The notes under the pieces are model-generated. The model was not told where the DNA came from. It saw nothing but the letters and a program-made list of their open reading frames with translations, and searched no databases. The translations under genes were made by a program, and so were the position numbers. A DNA stretch of 64,000 nucleotides, from NCBI GenBank assembly GCA_028829895.1, contig CM054182.1, positions 14,342,001 to 14,406,000 of the forward strand, in the 5' to 3' direction. Positions 1 to 12,059 of this stretch are shown here, piece by piece. This DNA is from Sinotaia quadrata. Its lineage: Eukaryota > Mollusca > Gastropoda > Architaenioglossa > Viviparidae. Position 1 is the stretch's first letter. Every line of letters starts with the position of its first letter.

Positions 1-59
1 TTTATTTTACACTTGCAAAACTTGATATCTTAAACAACACTGAAGCTGAAAGTTATTCT

Positions 60-1545
60 TACCATTTTTCAGTCAATCTCTTCTTTTCGTTACAGTCCTT
101 CTGCGAGTTCTTTATGTTACAGATATTATTCTTTCTTTTACAGATCTGCGTGTTCTTTTTGTTACAGATCTGATGAGTGTTCTTTTCGTTACAGATTCTC
201 TGCATGTTCTTTTTTTTATAACAGGTGTTCTGAGTGTTCTTTTTGTTACAGATCTTGTGTTTGCCGTTTATGAAAGTATTATGTTACAGATCTTTTGTGT
301 TTGCCGTTTGCAAAAGTCCTTTTTTCGAAGATCGCATACGTTTGTCATTTGAGAAAATAATTTTTTGTTACAGATATTTGTGTTTGCTGTTGGAGAAAGT
401 CCTTTGTGTCACAGATCTTAGGTGCTTGCTGTTTGAAAAATCCCTTCTTGTTACTGATCTTTTATATTTGCCATTCAGGAAAGTTTTTGTTTATACAGCT
501 CTTTAAATTTGCCTTTCGAGAAAGTTTTTTTTTCTAACAGAACTTTTATGTATGCCATTTGAGAAAGATTTTTGTTACAGATCTTTTGTGTTTGCCATTT
601 GGAAAAGTTTCTTGTTACAGATCTTTTGTGTTTACCATTTGAGACAGTTTTTTTGGTTGCCATTTCGGAAAGATTTTGTTACAGATCTTTTGTGTTTGCC
701 ATGTGGAAAATATTTTGTTGCATGTCATCTGAGTTTTCTCGATACAGAAAGTTTGTGTTTGCCCTTGGGGAAAGTTCTTGTGATAGATTGCCGTTGTTTA
801 CTTTTCGAGAAATTCCTTGTTATATCACTTCCAAATTTTCCTTTGGAGTGGTTCTCTGCTACAGATTTGTATGTGTTGACTGTATGGAGTGGTTCTCTGT
901 TATAGATTTGTATGTGTTGAACTTTTAGAGTAGTTCTGTTTGCGATAGTTCTTTGTTACAGAACTATGTTGACTGTTTGGAGTAGTTCTTTGTTATAGAT
1001 CTGTGTTGACTGTTTGGAGTAGTTCTTTGTTACAGATCTATGTTGACTGTTTGGAGTAGTTCTTTGTTACAGATCTGTGTTGACTGTTTGGAGTAGTTCT
1101 TTGTTACAGATCTGTGTTGACTGTTTGGAGTAGTTCTTTGTTACAGATCTGTGTTGACTGTTTGGAGTAGTTCTTTGTTACAGATCTGTGTTGACTGTTT
1201 GGAGTAGTTCTTTGTTACAGATCTGTGTTGACTGTTTGGAGTAGTTCTTTGTTACAGATCTGTGTTGACTGTTTGGAGTAGTTCTTTGTTACAGATCTGT
1301 GTTGACTGTTTGGAATAGTTCTTCGTTACAGATCTGTGTTGACCGTTTGGGATAGTTCTTCTTTTACAGATCTCTTTTGACCGTTTGGGATAGTTCTTCT
1401 TTTACAGATCTCTTTTGACCGTTTGGGATAGTTCTTCTTTTACACATCTCTTTTGACCGTTTGGGATAGTTCTTTGTTACAGATCTATGTTGACTGTTGA
1501 CTGTTTAGAATAGTTCTTTTTACATATCTGTGTTGACCGTTTGAC
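60..1545. repeat. Long graded minisatellite, 37-40 bp units
   Basis: At the left the units are degenerate (GTTACAGATCTTTTGTGTTT...). From about 930 to 1320 they become nearly identical 37-mers (TTGTTACAGATCTGTGTTGA...), then diverge again (CTTTTACAGATCTCTTTTGA). Small open frames here are repeat readthrough. Confidence 0.9.
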
Positions 1546-1639
1546 CTTATCTAAAGTGCACCAGGCTTGGAGACTTTTCTTTGTAAATTTGACCGAGTCT
1601 ACAAGGTTCTTGAAGGTACAGTAAGCAGAATGTGAAATA

Positions 1640-2050
1640 TCAGCAGAGAGAGAAATGTTGTCAGCAGAGAGAGACGTGTCAGCAGAGAGCTAAATGTTGT
1701 CAGCAGAGAACGAAATGTCAATAGAGAGAGAAATGTCAGCAGAAAACGAAATGTTGTCAGCAGAAAACGAAATGTTGTCAGCAGAGAACGAAATGTCAGC
1801 AGAGAGCGAAATGTCGGTAGAGAGAGAAATGTCAGCAGAAAGAAATGTCAGCAGAGAGAGAAATGTCGGCAGAGAGTGAAATGTCATCAGAGAGTGAAAT
1901 GTTGTCAGCAGAAAGAAATGGCAGCAGAGCGAAATGGCAGAGAGTTAAATGTCAGCAGAAAGAAATGGCAGCAGAGTGAAATGTTGTCAGCAGAAAGAAA
2001 TGTCAGAAGAGCGAAATGGCATAAGAGAGTGAAATGTTGTCAGCAGAAAA
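1640..2050. repeat. Purine-rich short minisatellite, about 15-18 bp units
   Basis: Variants of GTCAGCAGAGAGAGAAAT with an optional extra GTT. Open on both strands because many units are multiples of three. Confidence 0.9.
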
Positions 2051-2210
2051 ACTATAAAAACAAAATCTTATTAGGATAAGCCCAAAGCGAACTGTGCCGA
2101 TCAGAGAAAAGATATGAGTCTTTCATCAGCAAAGACTACAGAGAAAAGCGAAAAGATTATGATAAATATGTCGGTTGTTATCTGCATCGTGAGTAGTCAC
2201 AAAAGCAGTA

Positions 2211-2350
2211 ATAAACATATTGCCTACAGGTATCCGAACAAGTTGTAATAAACATATTGCTAATAGTCGTCCGAAAAGGTTGTAATAAACACATTGTTTA
2301 CAGGTATCAGAGAAAATCTATAATAATCACATTGTTTACAGATATCAGAG
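2211..2350. repeat. Minisatellite, about 45 bp x 3
   Basis: Imperfect copies of TAATAAACATATTGC... followed by an ACAGGTATC block. Confidence 0.7.
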
Positions 2351-2472
2351 AATGCAGACTTTCAGAAAGCAGAGACGAATGGGATGAGCGAAGGAAACAA
2401 ATAGGAGAGCACAGGTAAAATTGTTATGAGTCAAAAAGACAAGATTATGATGAATCATCAAAGACAAGATTA

Positions 2473-2672
2473 CGATTTCAATAGAGATAAGGTTATGGCT
2501 CAACAGACATAGGATTATTAGAGACAAGGTTAGGATTCAACAGAGATAAGGTTATGGCTTAACAGACATAGGATTATTAGAGACAAGGTTAGGATTCAAC
2601 AGAGATAAGGTTATGGCTTAACAGAGATAGGATTATGACTGAATAAGAGACATGTTTAGGATTCAACAGAAT
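2473..2672. repeat. Minisatellite, 59 bp x 3.4
   Basis: Near-identical copies of GATTCAACAGAGATAAGGTT... ending in GAGACAAGGTTAG. Confidence 0.9.
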
Positions 2673-2679
2673 TATTATT

Positions 2680-3225
2680 ATAAAGAACATAGACTAGATA
2701 GAGATGAGTCAGTAGACAAGATATTGTTGAGTTAGCAAGGGCAAGATTAAAATAAACATAATATTTGTTGTGATAAACAGAAAGAAGATTATGAGCCGAG
2801 TCAAGATAATGACGATCAGCAGAGACAGGATTGTGATGAGTCCAAATGTGGTAATCATAAAATGTTTACGGTAGTCAGAATGAAGAATATTATCTAATTG
2901 CAACTACAGTGAAATAGAAATAAACTATGGTCAGATGAAATGACACTATGATGTGCGGAGAGATTTGTGTGAGATAAGAGACGGTGAGGAGAAGGACGAC
3001 TTTGCGAAAGGGGGAGATTTTGGTGAGAGAAAAGAAGACTGTGGTGAGAAGAGAGGTGAGGTGAAAGAAGGCAGTGGGGAGAGGAGAGTGATACAGGAGG
3101 GAAGATAGGTGAGAAGTAAATGTGGTGAGGATAATGGAGACAGTAGTAAGGGGAAAAAACTGTAGAGAGGAAGGAAGAGTGGACTGCAGAGCTTGAGAAA
3201 GATTTTTTTTTGCTGTTCCTTTATC
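2680..3225. other. Purine-rich stretch without gene
   Basis: From about 2950 the plus strand is dominated by GGTGAGA/GAAGAGAGG-type words, a degenerate polypurine tract. No coding signal. Confidence 0.5.
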
Positions 3226-3229
3226 TGAA

Positions 3230-3530
3230 TGTCATTCTGCCTATTTGAATGTCTGTCTGTCTCTATCTGTCTGTCTGTCTATCTGAATGTCTGTCTATCT
3301 ATCTGAACGTCTGTCTGTCTCTATCTGAACGTCTGTCTATCTGAATGTCTGTCTGTCTCTATCTGAATGTATATCTATTGTCCATCTGAATGTATGTATC
3401 TGAACGACTGTCTGTCTGAATGTCTGTCTGTCTCTCTTTGAATGTCTGTCTTTGTCAATGTTTGTCTCTTTCTGAATGTCTGTTTATCAGAATGTCTGTC
3501 TCTATCTAAATGTGTGTCTGTATCTGTCAG
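3230..3530. repeat. Degenerate (CTGT/CTAT)n tract
   Basis: Mixed CTGT and CTAT tetranucleotides with interspersed CTGAATGT/CTGAACGT words. Confidence 0.9.
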
Positions 3531-3965
3531 CTCCATTTTGTTTGGATAAAGCAAGAAATCTTAACGAACCATTTCTCATTATGCACATACATTTTCTTTT
3601 AAACCATTTAGAAATATTTCCTAGATTTAAAAAGGATGTGGGGGGGGGGGAGGGGGATCTTGACATCTACACAAGCCACCAAGGAATGACTGACTAAAAG
3701 ACACTAAAAACTGCAATCTAAATATCAAACTAAGAAATGACCGGTTACAAGTATGTCCAGTATACAAACGTGAACAACCTCACTAAGAAATGGCTGGTTA
3801 AAATGACGCAAAACCATACGCGTCAAAACCCACCAAGAAATAACTAGTGAAAATGACATACATATCATAAACAAACACTAAGCAATGAGATATACACGTC
3901 AAAAAAACCACTAAGGCAATGACTGGTTATAATGAAAGAACTAAAAATTAAGTTCATCCTTCCCA
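3531..3965. other. Non-repetitive spacer with a G run
   Basis: An 11-base G run followed by AGGGGG lies at about 3640..3656. No gene is seen. ACTAAGAAATGACTGGTTA-like words recur loosely at 3720-3930. Confidence 0.4.
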
Positions 3966-4125
3966 TGAGTCTGAAGGCTCCACTAACAAGATACTCATGA
4001 GTTTGAAGGCTCTACTAACAAGATATTCGTGAGTTTGAAGGATCCACTAACAGGGATACTCCTTAGTTTGAAGGCTCCACTAACAGGGATACTCGTGAGT
4101 TTGAAAGCTCCACTAACAGCTCCAT
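3965..4125. repeat. Minisatellite, about 33 bp x 5
   Basis: Copies of GAGTTTGAAGGCTCCACTAA followed by CAGGGATACTC. Confidence 0.85.
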
Positions 4126-4500
4126 ACTCGGGAGCTAAACAAGAATAAAAATCTCCCACCACCACACCGTTGTGCATAAGCTAAAAATAAAACACATACA
4201 CACGCCCTTAACCTACAACAATATCCACAAAGACAACGCCCTTATGCTAAACCACAAAAATTCTTCATTCCATGAGCTAAATTAAAACATACACACGCCC
4301 TTGACCTACAAAAACTTCATGAGCTAAAAGAACTGAAGACTAAAAAGTAAACACGCTAAATTCACTGCTGCCATGCTCTAAAATTAAACAGTAAGACGAC
4401 GCCAATGAGCTAACCCCCTATTCCTACCTACCCACACTTTAAGACGGCGCCATACACAAAGTTAGGCACACTAACCGACACCCATGAATTAACTCACGAT
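4126..4500. other. Spacer with loose ACACACGCCCTT repetition
   Basis: GAGCTAAA and ACACGCCCTT words recur irregularly. No gene. Confidence 0.4.
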
Positions 4501-5100
4501 TAAAGGATAGCCTTTGCCGGCATTGGAACTCGAGATAGGCACGTTTTTTTCTTCTCTTTATTTTCTATTCCTTATGCAGCTTCACTTATGTTTGTTGCTT
4601 ACGTTTAACCTCAACGATGCTGGCTGCTAAGCCAACGCTGTATCTTATCTCACTCAGGCTCTACGAAGACGCCATTTTGGAAAAATAAACCTGCTGCAAT
4701 CCATCATCCCAGGGAACGACCGGCAATCGCGCGGCCTCTCTCGTCTTATTTGCAGTGCGCTATGGGGCACGTTTTCTTTGTTACAAGTGACCTGCCGATA
4801 TGAAGAGTGATGCAAGGTCACGTGAGATGGTGCGAGATCACACGGAAAGTCGTTCGTTAGGAAAGATAATCGAAAACTATCCATTTGCTTCAGCACTGCC
4901 GCGCCAGACCCGTTCATTAACGCCCGATATTGGGGCTAGAAGATGGAGAACTCGGCGCAAGATTTAGGGGTTGGACGACCTTAAGGTTATCCCCGCGCCA
5001 GGAAGAAATGCGGCTGAGTTGTCCGCTCTATCAGTGTCGAGAAAGACTGAAGAAGAATATAATTTCGTGCGGTAAACATGTTTTGTTTGAGCTGTTGTTG
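4500..5100. other. Unique GC-richer segment, candidate regulatory element
   Basis: This non-repetitive island has a SOX-like CTTTGTTACAAG (about 4776), a nuclear-receptor half site overlapping an E-box (AAGGTCACGTG, about 4814) and a GATAATCG. An 87-codon minus frame (4654..4917) matches no family I know. Confidence 0.35.
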
Positions 5101-5295
5101 GCGCTTGTATATATCACTTGTGTACGTCATTTTATCTCGTGATTTAATACATTGTTTTCAGAAAACGTGTTTGTTTTGCTTAATGTTGATGTCTGTCTTA
5201 AAATTGTTTCATCTTTTATATTTAATGCATAGTTTAAAAATGAACGATAACATTTACAAGGAAGCAATCTCGTTTAAAATATAGACAAGTCGACG

Positions 5296-5640
5296 TCATA
5301 GTCCTACGCACACAATCTTATATCTCAGTATAAGGAATGCATAGTCCTACGCACACAATCTTATATATCAGTATAAGAAATGCATAGTCCTACGCACACA
5401 ATCTTATATCTCAGTATAAGGAATTCATAGTTCTACGCACACAATATTATATCTCAGTATAGGGACATCATATTCCTACACACATAATATTATATCTCAG
5501 TTTAGGGACGTCATAGTCCTACGCAGCAATATTGTATCTCACTATAGGGACACCTTATGCACAGAAGATTATATCTCACTATAGGGACGCCATAGTCTTA
5601 CGCACACAACATTACACTTTACTATATATCTCATTTTGGG
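5296..5640. repeat. Minisatellite, about 45-47 bp x 7
   Basis: Copies of CATAGTCCTACGCACACAAT followed by CTTATATCTCAGTATA, more diverged to the right. Confidence 0.9.
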
Positions 5641-6420
5641 ACGTCATATTCGTCTCATTATGAGATAGGACATGTTACCATTCACAGAAAATAATGCCTA
5701 ATTCACAATGTATACTAATCACACGCTGCGCATAGTCTGTAACTCATAATGTGCCATTAACAACAAACGCCGTCCCATACCACTCCCCCGCCCCCAACCC
5801 ACCAATCCCCACTTCTACTCTCCCCCGCCAAAGTGACTCCGGCCGGAAAGACGCCCTCCCCCCCTTCCCCGCCAAAGAAAACAATAGCGTATAACTGCGA
5901 ATGTCTACTGTACACAAAGCGGCGGAAGCCGGAAGCGTCCCCCTACATTCAATCAAATCAAAAAACATACTATATTCACTGAGAGCGGCGGTATAGGCTG
6001 CTGCACTTTCACTAAAGAGGTTATAAAATGATACTTAGATTTCACACAAACACTAGCGTTACACAGAACTTTAACCTACGCGTTGGTGATATTAATATGT
6101 TTTTGCTTGTATGTGCATGCTAGATTTGTCATTGTTGTGCATCTGTGTGCAAGATCTGTCATTGCTGTGCTTGCTAGATCCGTGTTGAATCAGAAATAAT
6201 CAGCAAGCATTCTGTCATTGTTGGTGAGGTGAAGATGCAAGATGTTGTATGTAGCAAGCAACAGCCGATAGTAAATATTTCAATTAAACAAAGAGTCAAG
6301 ACAAATACAAACACTTTTTTTTCAAATGCAGGCTTGAAACACATTATTATACTGAGGCTTTACGGACTACAAACTTTTGCTATTTGCATTAAATAAATAG
6401 AATCTACGTTATAATAAATA
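5641..6420. other. Unique spacer with a C-rich tract
   Basis: At 5770-5875 the plus strand is strongly C-rich (CCCCCGCCCCC, CTCCCCCCCTTCCCC). Next to it is GC-rich unique sequence, then ordinary AT-rich DNA. No gene recognised. Confidence 0.4.
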
Positions 6421-6425
6421 TATAT

Positions 6426-6575
6426 AATACACATACCAATGACACGAAGTATATATAACACATACCAATGACACGAAGTATATATAACACATACCAATGA
6501 CACGAAGTATATATAACACGTACGAATGACATGACGTATATATATATATATATACACGTATCAATAAGTATACCT
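6426..6575. repeat. Minisatellite, 29 bp x 4-5, ending in (TA)n
   Basis: Copies of GACACGAAGTATATATAACA followed by CATACCAAT, then a short TA run at about 6538..6554. Confidence 0.85.
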
Positions 6576-6694
6576 GGCTGCAATTAATCTGATCAAAGTC
6601 CCATACATTTGTGTAAAACCAGCACTGTCTGGCAGTTTGAACACCAAACTGTCAACCTATCTTTAACCAAATTTTTGGAAAACACCTGTCATTT

Positions 6695-6860
6695 CTGTTA
6701 CAATTGATGTTCACCTTTTGTCTACATTCCGCATATTTTCTGTACAACGGTCTCACTGTTACAGTTGGTGTTCACCTTTTGTCTACATTCCGCATATTTT
6801 CTGTACAACCGTCTCTCTGTTACAGTTGTGTTCACCTTTTGTCTACAATCCCATCTATGT
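6695..6860. repeat. Tandem repeat, about 62 bp x 2.5
   Basis: Copies of GTTCACCTTTTGTCTACATT followed by a CCGCATATTTTCTGTACAAC block. Confidence 0.85.
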
Positions 6861-7588
6861 AGACTTATATAAGTAAACGTCTTGACATTGTCCTTGACCC
6901 TTTCAAAGTCGATTTTGTAAACTTTTCTGTTATCAGTTCAATCCCTTGTCTCTAACGGACATTACTTTAATGACAATCACGTGTCATTTATATATATTCG
7001 GTAGTGTGCCATCCTAAGTTAGCAAAGTAACAATCTAATAAGGTTAACCATAAATCTTTTATTGCAACAATAAAGATAGTACACTCTAAGTCTAAGATCA
7101 TTCCTGTGTTAATCACATGTTATTCTAAAGTCAGACTAAAGTGCTTAATGTTAATCATTTGTCACTTTTATATAAAACCATGACCTACATTTATTATGTT
7201 AGTCTGGTTGCACTATCATTTTAATCACGTTAATTTAATATTAATTGTCATTCTAATGTCACTCTTGTTGACTCTAGTCGTAAATCATTCATTCTTCTAA
7301 TGCAGTCTTCTGACACTTTTAGTCCTGTATCATCATAATGTCACTCTTGTGTCCAACTGATATCAGTCATATGACATTCTAATATCAGAGAAACGACACG
7401 TGATTTCAGATTTCAAAATTATAACAGGAATTATCGTTATAGATGAAATATCATAGATAGATAGATAGATTTAAAATAACGCTGATCGTAATTAATATCA
7501 AAAATATGAAAGAGGTGTGTGTAGGTTATTTTACTAGTGAACAATATCAGTTTTGGTTCGTTCTTGGAAAGATTGGCTACTAAGGTCA
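6861..7588. other. AT-rich spacer with traces of old repetition
   Basis: TGTCACTCTTGT and ATCATATGACATTCTAAT-like words recur irregularly, perhaps a decayed array. No gene. Confidence 0.4.
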
Positions 7589-7596
7589 TCTTATAC

Positions 7597-7777
7597 CAGG
7601 GGTGCACAAACGTTTTAGGCCAGAGGGTCAAATTTCCAGTTGATAGTGCGTGGAGGGCCGCAAGTCAGATTCCACATGGATGGCTCAAAAAAACAAAACA
7701 AAACACACAAATAATGAAATAAAGTCCTCCGGGGGCCGCATAGAGTCCTGTCTCGGACCGCGGTTTGTGCACCCCTG
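7597..7777. mobile_element. hAT-type non-autonomous transposon (MITE), 181 bp
   Basis: The ends are the 15-bp inverted terminal repeats CAGGGGTGCACAAAC and GTTTGTGCACCCCTG. The flanks are 8-bp duplications matching at 7 of 8 positions (TCTTATAC at 7589..7596, TCTTACAC at 7778..7785). CAG...CTG ends, 8-bp duplications and internal GGGCCGCA words are typical of the hAT superfamily. It has no coding capacity; a transposase in trans is presumed. Confidence 0.88.
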
Positions 7778-7924
7778 TCTTACACCAACAAAGCACACAA
7801 ATAAATACTATAACATGCAACAGTTGTAAAGGTTTGTAGAATTCAGATCACTATATTTGTTTAGTTGTTGTTTTAGATAATAGCATATAAGTAACACGCA
7901 TTGATCTATGTCTCGTGTTTAATA

Positions 7925-8145
7925 AATATTACAATTTATCATCGTTATTGTATTACATTATGATTGCAAATGTTTGCAATTTGTCCTCTTTATTGTATTA
8001 CATTATGATTGCAAATGTTTGCAATTTGTCCTCTTTATTGTATTACATTATGATTGCAAATGTTTGCAATTTGTCCTCTTTATTGTATTACATTATGATT
8101 GCAAATGTTTGCAATTTGTCCTCTTTATTGTATTACATTATGAAG
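7925..8145. repeat. Minisatellite, 45 bp x 4.8
   Basis: Near-identical copies of TTGCAATTTGTCCTCTTTAT followed by TGTATTACATTATGATTGC. Open in two plus frames because 45 is a multiple of three. Confidence 0.92.
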
Positions 8146-8164
8146 TGATAACACTTTGGAATTA

Positions 8165-8680
8165 TTTACTGCCGTAGGGTTATTATATGGTAATAATTTG
8201 GTCCTTTTTATTATCTAATGGTTATGGCATGATAACAATTGGGTCTTGTTGATTGTCTAATGGTTATGGCTTGATAACGGTTTGGTCCTGCTTAATGTCT
8301 AAAGGTTATGACTTGATAACAATTTGGTCGTGTTTAATATCTGACGGTTGTGGCTTGATAATAGCTTGGTCCTGTTAATGTCTAATAGTTATTGCTTGAT
8401 GAAAATTAAGTCCTGTTAATGTCTAATAGTTATTGTTTGATGAAAATTAAGTCCTGTTTCATGTCTAATAGTTATTGCTTGATGAAAATTAAGTCCTGTT
8501 TCATGTCTAATAGTTATTGCTTGATGAAAATTAAGTCCTGTTTAATGTCTAATAGTTATTGTTTGATGAAAATTAAGTCCTTTTTAATGTCTAATTATTA
8601 AATAATTTGTTCTTGTATAATATCTAATGGATATGGCATAAAAATGTCGTCCTATTTAATGTCAAATAGTTATACAATTA
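8165..8680. repeat. Minisatellite, about 42 bp x 11
   Basis: Copies of TAATGTCTAATAGTTATTGC followed by TTGATGAAAATTAAGTCCTG. The outer copies are degenerate (GGTTATGGCTTGATAAC). Confidence 0.9.
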
Positions 8681-9030
8681 TTGAATGATTATAAGTTAAT
8701 GGTATGTATAAATTTTCGTCCTCTTTATTGTTTTATGTCTGTTCATAAATTAACAGCAATCTTTCTACACTGGTTTGTGAATTATAGCATGATGACAATG
8801 TCCACATTCACTATGTTGTTGTTAAATGCTTGATCACCGGGAGACGTCATAGTAAGTCTTAACACGTTCACTGCGCTGTGGTTAATGATATGGTAACAGT
8901 TAGCCACGATCATAATCTTGTGGTTAACGAAACAGTAACTCTTATCCAAGGTTAATGTACTGTGGTAGTCCCGTGATAGCAGTTAACTCTGTACGTGTAC
9001 TTGTGGTGACATTTATCCTCACTGACTTAT
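8681..9030. repeat. Degenerate tandem region
   Basis: Loose copies of TGGTTAATG...TGGTAACAGTTA words. This looks like the decayed edge of the next array. Confidence 0.5.
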
Positions 9031-9245
9031 GGTTAAGGCCTTAAGGGCAATTAATAATTAGCAGCTGTCATTGTCTTATGGTTAAGGGCAATGTAATAAT
9101 TAGCAGCTGTCATTGTCTTATGGTTAAGGGCAATGTAATAATTAGCAGCTGTCATTGTCTTATGGTTAAGGGCAATGTAATAATTAGCAGCTGTCATTGT
9201 CTTATGGTTAAGGGCAATGTAATAATTAGCTGCTGTCATTGTCAT
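9030..9245. repeat. Minisatellite, 42 bp x 5
   Basis: Copies of GCAGCTGTCATTGTCTTATG followed by GTTAAGGGCAATGTAATAATTA. Open on both strands by periodicity. Confidence 0.92.
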
Positions 9246-9289
9246 GGGATAAATGGATTGGTACAGTTGCCATTTTAATCATCACTGTA

Positions 9290-10030
9290 GTTACGTGCGC
9301 AGCATTTCTGTTCATACCCCGCCACGCGGTCTTCTGTGACCTGGCAGATAAGATGTTTAACTGTTTAGGAAGGTAACAAGAAAGACACAGCTAGAGGATT
9401 ATCTCCCCTCTTCTTTGTGCACGCCCTAGCTCCACTCTGCTTTGGCCATTATGATAATTTATGTGCACGATTGACCTAGCAGCCAGGCGGGATGCTAATC
9501 AGTAAGACCTGACAATGGAACGTGCACTTTGAAGCTGGGACTTCTTGATGTCTCGGGACGCGGATGTGTTCGCAATACATCACAGCGTCGGGACAGTTAT
9601 GGCTGTGTGCACGGCGACCCTCAAAGATCTCCTGATTGAATATGAGCAGCAGGGAGAGATTAAAGCTCGATTTGCTGCGAAGATCACCGCTCCCCCATGG
9701 TCTAGCCCCCACATTGCCTCCCGTAACGTTTTTTCTCAATTACAAAGGAAAGAAGCGAGGCGAAAAGTATTTTACGCGCTGTAAAATTACAAGAGGAGAA
9801 AGACAGGGAGATTGGCGTTGTAATATCGTTTAGGCCTAACGTCGGGCGACCATAAAACAAAGTAATGGCACCCAGTTTGGCTTTTCGTCGCTGCGGGCGT
9901 CTTGTCGGTACATTAATGTTGTCGTTCACATTCACGACACAGTCTCCCTGTATTATGGACACGGAATGGAGGTCATTGGGGCGTGAAAAAATATAGCATG
10001 GCGGTTATTTCCCCTGCTGGTGCGAAGTAC
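9290..10030. other. Unique GC-richer segment, candidate regulatory element
   Basis: Non-repetitive, with several GATAA/TTATC sites (9347, 9399, 9453) and CACTTTGAAG near 9527. Overlapping short frames of 65-87 codons cross 9476..9962 on both strands; none has a family I recognise. Confidence 0.35.
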
Positions 10031-10059
10031 TTCCAGCCGAGACGTAGTTAGTGTTTTGC

Positions 10060-10160
10060 CTTCGTCCTAGTGGGTACAGGCTGTCTTCGTCCTAAATGGG
10101 TACCGGCTGTTTTCGTCCTAGTGGGTATCAGACGTGTTCGTATCAGTGGGTACGGGTTGC
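10060..10160. repeat. Tandem repeat, about 28 bp x 4
   Basis: Copies of TTCGTCCTAGTGGGTACAGG with a variable tail. Confidence 0.8.
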
Positions 10161-10480
10161 TTGTTTGCTTTTTTTCAACTCTCACACGTTCAATGTGCAG
10201 ACAGATTAGTTTCTCTTTGAGCGAAAGTGTGTTTTTTCAATGAGATGACGTCACACGTTTACTGAGCAGATAGATTAGTTTCTCTTTTGGACGGGAAAAG
10301 AGGCAGTTTACCATGCACATGTGTATCCACTGGCTAGCAAAAATAAATAAACAAGTAAAAAATACTTGAAATTCTTCAAAGTCTAATGTCATGCAAATAG
10401 AAATATGTGTATAATTGTCAGCATACCCCACTACTCACCACGAAGGTATGTCTCTTGAACTAATTTTCCTGAAGACATTT
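10161..10480. other. Spacer without recognised gene
   Basis: CACACGTT...CAGACAGATTAGTTTCTCTTT occurs twice (10186..10220 and 10251..10280). A TGACGTCA octamer lies at 10246..10253. Confidence 0.4.
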
Positions 10481-10489
10481 CTAATAATT

Positions 10490-11100
10490 ATACAGTGAAA
10501 CATGTGCATTGGTTAACTACACAGTACAACAGATATATTTGTGTAACTAGCTCTTAGGTATACAATACAAGATAGGTATTTGTGTAAAATGGCTGTTAAA
10601 CATACAATACAAGACAGGTATTTTTGTAAACTAGCTATTAGGCACTCAATACAAGACAGGTATTTGTGAAAAATTACTGTTATGTATATAGTGCAAGACA
10701 GGTATTTATGTACACTGGCTCAGTGCTCAAACTAATATAATAACTACACAAGTATTCAGGTAAACTAGTTAAGTGTCAAAAATACTAATATAATAACTAC
10801 ACAAATATTCAGGTAAACTAGTTAAGTGTCAAAAATACTAATATAATAACTACACAAGTATTCAGGTAAACTAGTTAAGTGTCAAAAATACTAATATAAT
10901 AACTACACAAATATTCAGGTAAACTAGCTAAATGCTCAAACTAATATAATAACTACACAAGTAGTCAGGTAAACTAGCTAAGTACTCAAACTCAAAATAC
11001 TAATATAATAACTACACAAGTATTCAGGTAAACTAGTTAAGTGTCAAAAATACTAATATAATAACTACACAAGTATTTAGGTAAGCTGACTAAGTGCACA
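10490..11100. repeat. Minisatellite, 53 bp, with degenerate left flank
   Basis: From about 10730 copies of AATACTAATATAATAACTAC followed by ACAAGTATTCAGGTAAACTA recur seven to eight times. To the left, decayed TACAAGACAGGTATTTGTG copies. Confidence 0.9.
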
Positions 11101-11505
11101 AACTAATACAGTAAGTACACAAGTACCGAATAATTGTGTTTTCAGTGTTTAGGCAAAATGAATATAGCTCACTGTGAATTACTTTCAAAAATATGTTTTT
11201 ACATAGTACGTTCAAATATATATGTCTGTATAATGAAATTTGTTCACTTGTGAGACTATACATAATTAAAAATAAATAAGAAATAAAATATTCTTCCATA
11301 AGTAAATTATCGATTTCACACGGTTAAAACATTGATTAAGGGCCAACGCAGGACCATGAACTTCAAATCAGTCTTAGATGCTCAAATATACGTGTTGGCA
11401 TGGATGGTCCAATGTCTGTGCCAATGCCAGCCTTGCCATTGAAAGCAGCCATTTGTCAATGTCGTGTACTAGCTGGGTAGACACAGCTCGATCCAAGGGA
11501 GCATA
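11101..11505. other. Unique spacer
   Basis: AT-rich to 11330, then more balanced. No gene recognised. Confidence 0.4.
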
Positions 11506-11509
11506 ATCG

Positions 11510-11925
11510 CTACACCTCCTCCTCCTCAGGAACATGGTCGTTACACGTCCTTCTCCTCAGGAACATGGTCGTTACACGTCCTTCTCCTCAGGAACATGGT
11601 CGTTACACGTCCTTCTCCTCAGGAACATGGTCGTTACACGTCCTCCTCCTCAGGAACATGGTCGTTACACGTCCTTCTCCTCAGGAACATGGTCGTTACA
11701 CGTCCTTCTCCTCAGGAACATGGTCGTTACACGTCCTCCTCCTCAGGAACATGGTCGTTACACGTCCTCCTCCTCAGGAACATGGTCGTTACACGTCCTC
11801 CTCCTCAGGAACATGGTCGTTACACGTCCTCCTCCTCAGGAACATGGTCGTTACACGTCCTTCTCCTCAGGAACATGGTCGTTACACGTCCTTCTCCTCA
11901 GGAACATGGTTGTTACACGTTGCTC
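11510..11925. repeat. Minisatellite, 31 bp x 13-14
   Basis: Near-identical copies of ACATGGTCGTTACACGTCCT followed by T/CCTCCTCAGGA. Because 31 is not a multiple of three, the same peptide repeat is open in all three plus frames, so the 126-172 codon frames are not genes. Confidence 0.95.
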
Positions 11926-12059
11926 CTTACACGCCTTGCTCCTCAAGAACATGTCATTACACGGCTCGTTCATTAAGGGTAAGCGCAAGAAGAGAGTGTT
12001 GACTGAGTTCCAGGTAACCCTTCACAAGATCACTCTCGCCCTACCGCTCTAGATTTATC

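Noticed and set aside
3640..3656. G-quadruplex or telomere-like element at the G runs (also near 23480 and 34343)
   Set aside because: These are single homopolymer runs without four spaced G tracts or a telomeric TTAGGG pattern.
9476..9962. Overlapping short frames on both strands in the 9.5-9.96 kb island
   Set aside because: No family is recognised and no splice signals fit; higher GC alone lengthens random frames. Kept only as a possible regulatory island.
11534..12052. Long overlapping plus-strand frames of 126-172 codons encoding a repeated peptide
   Set aside because: All three frames carry the same peptide repeat because the DNA unit is 31 bp. The copies diverge as DNA, not as codons.
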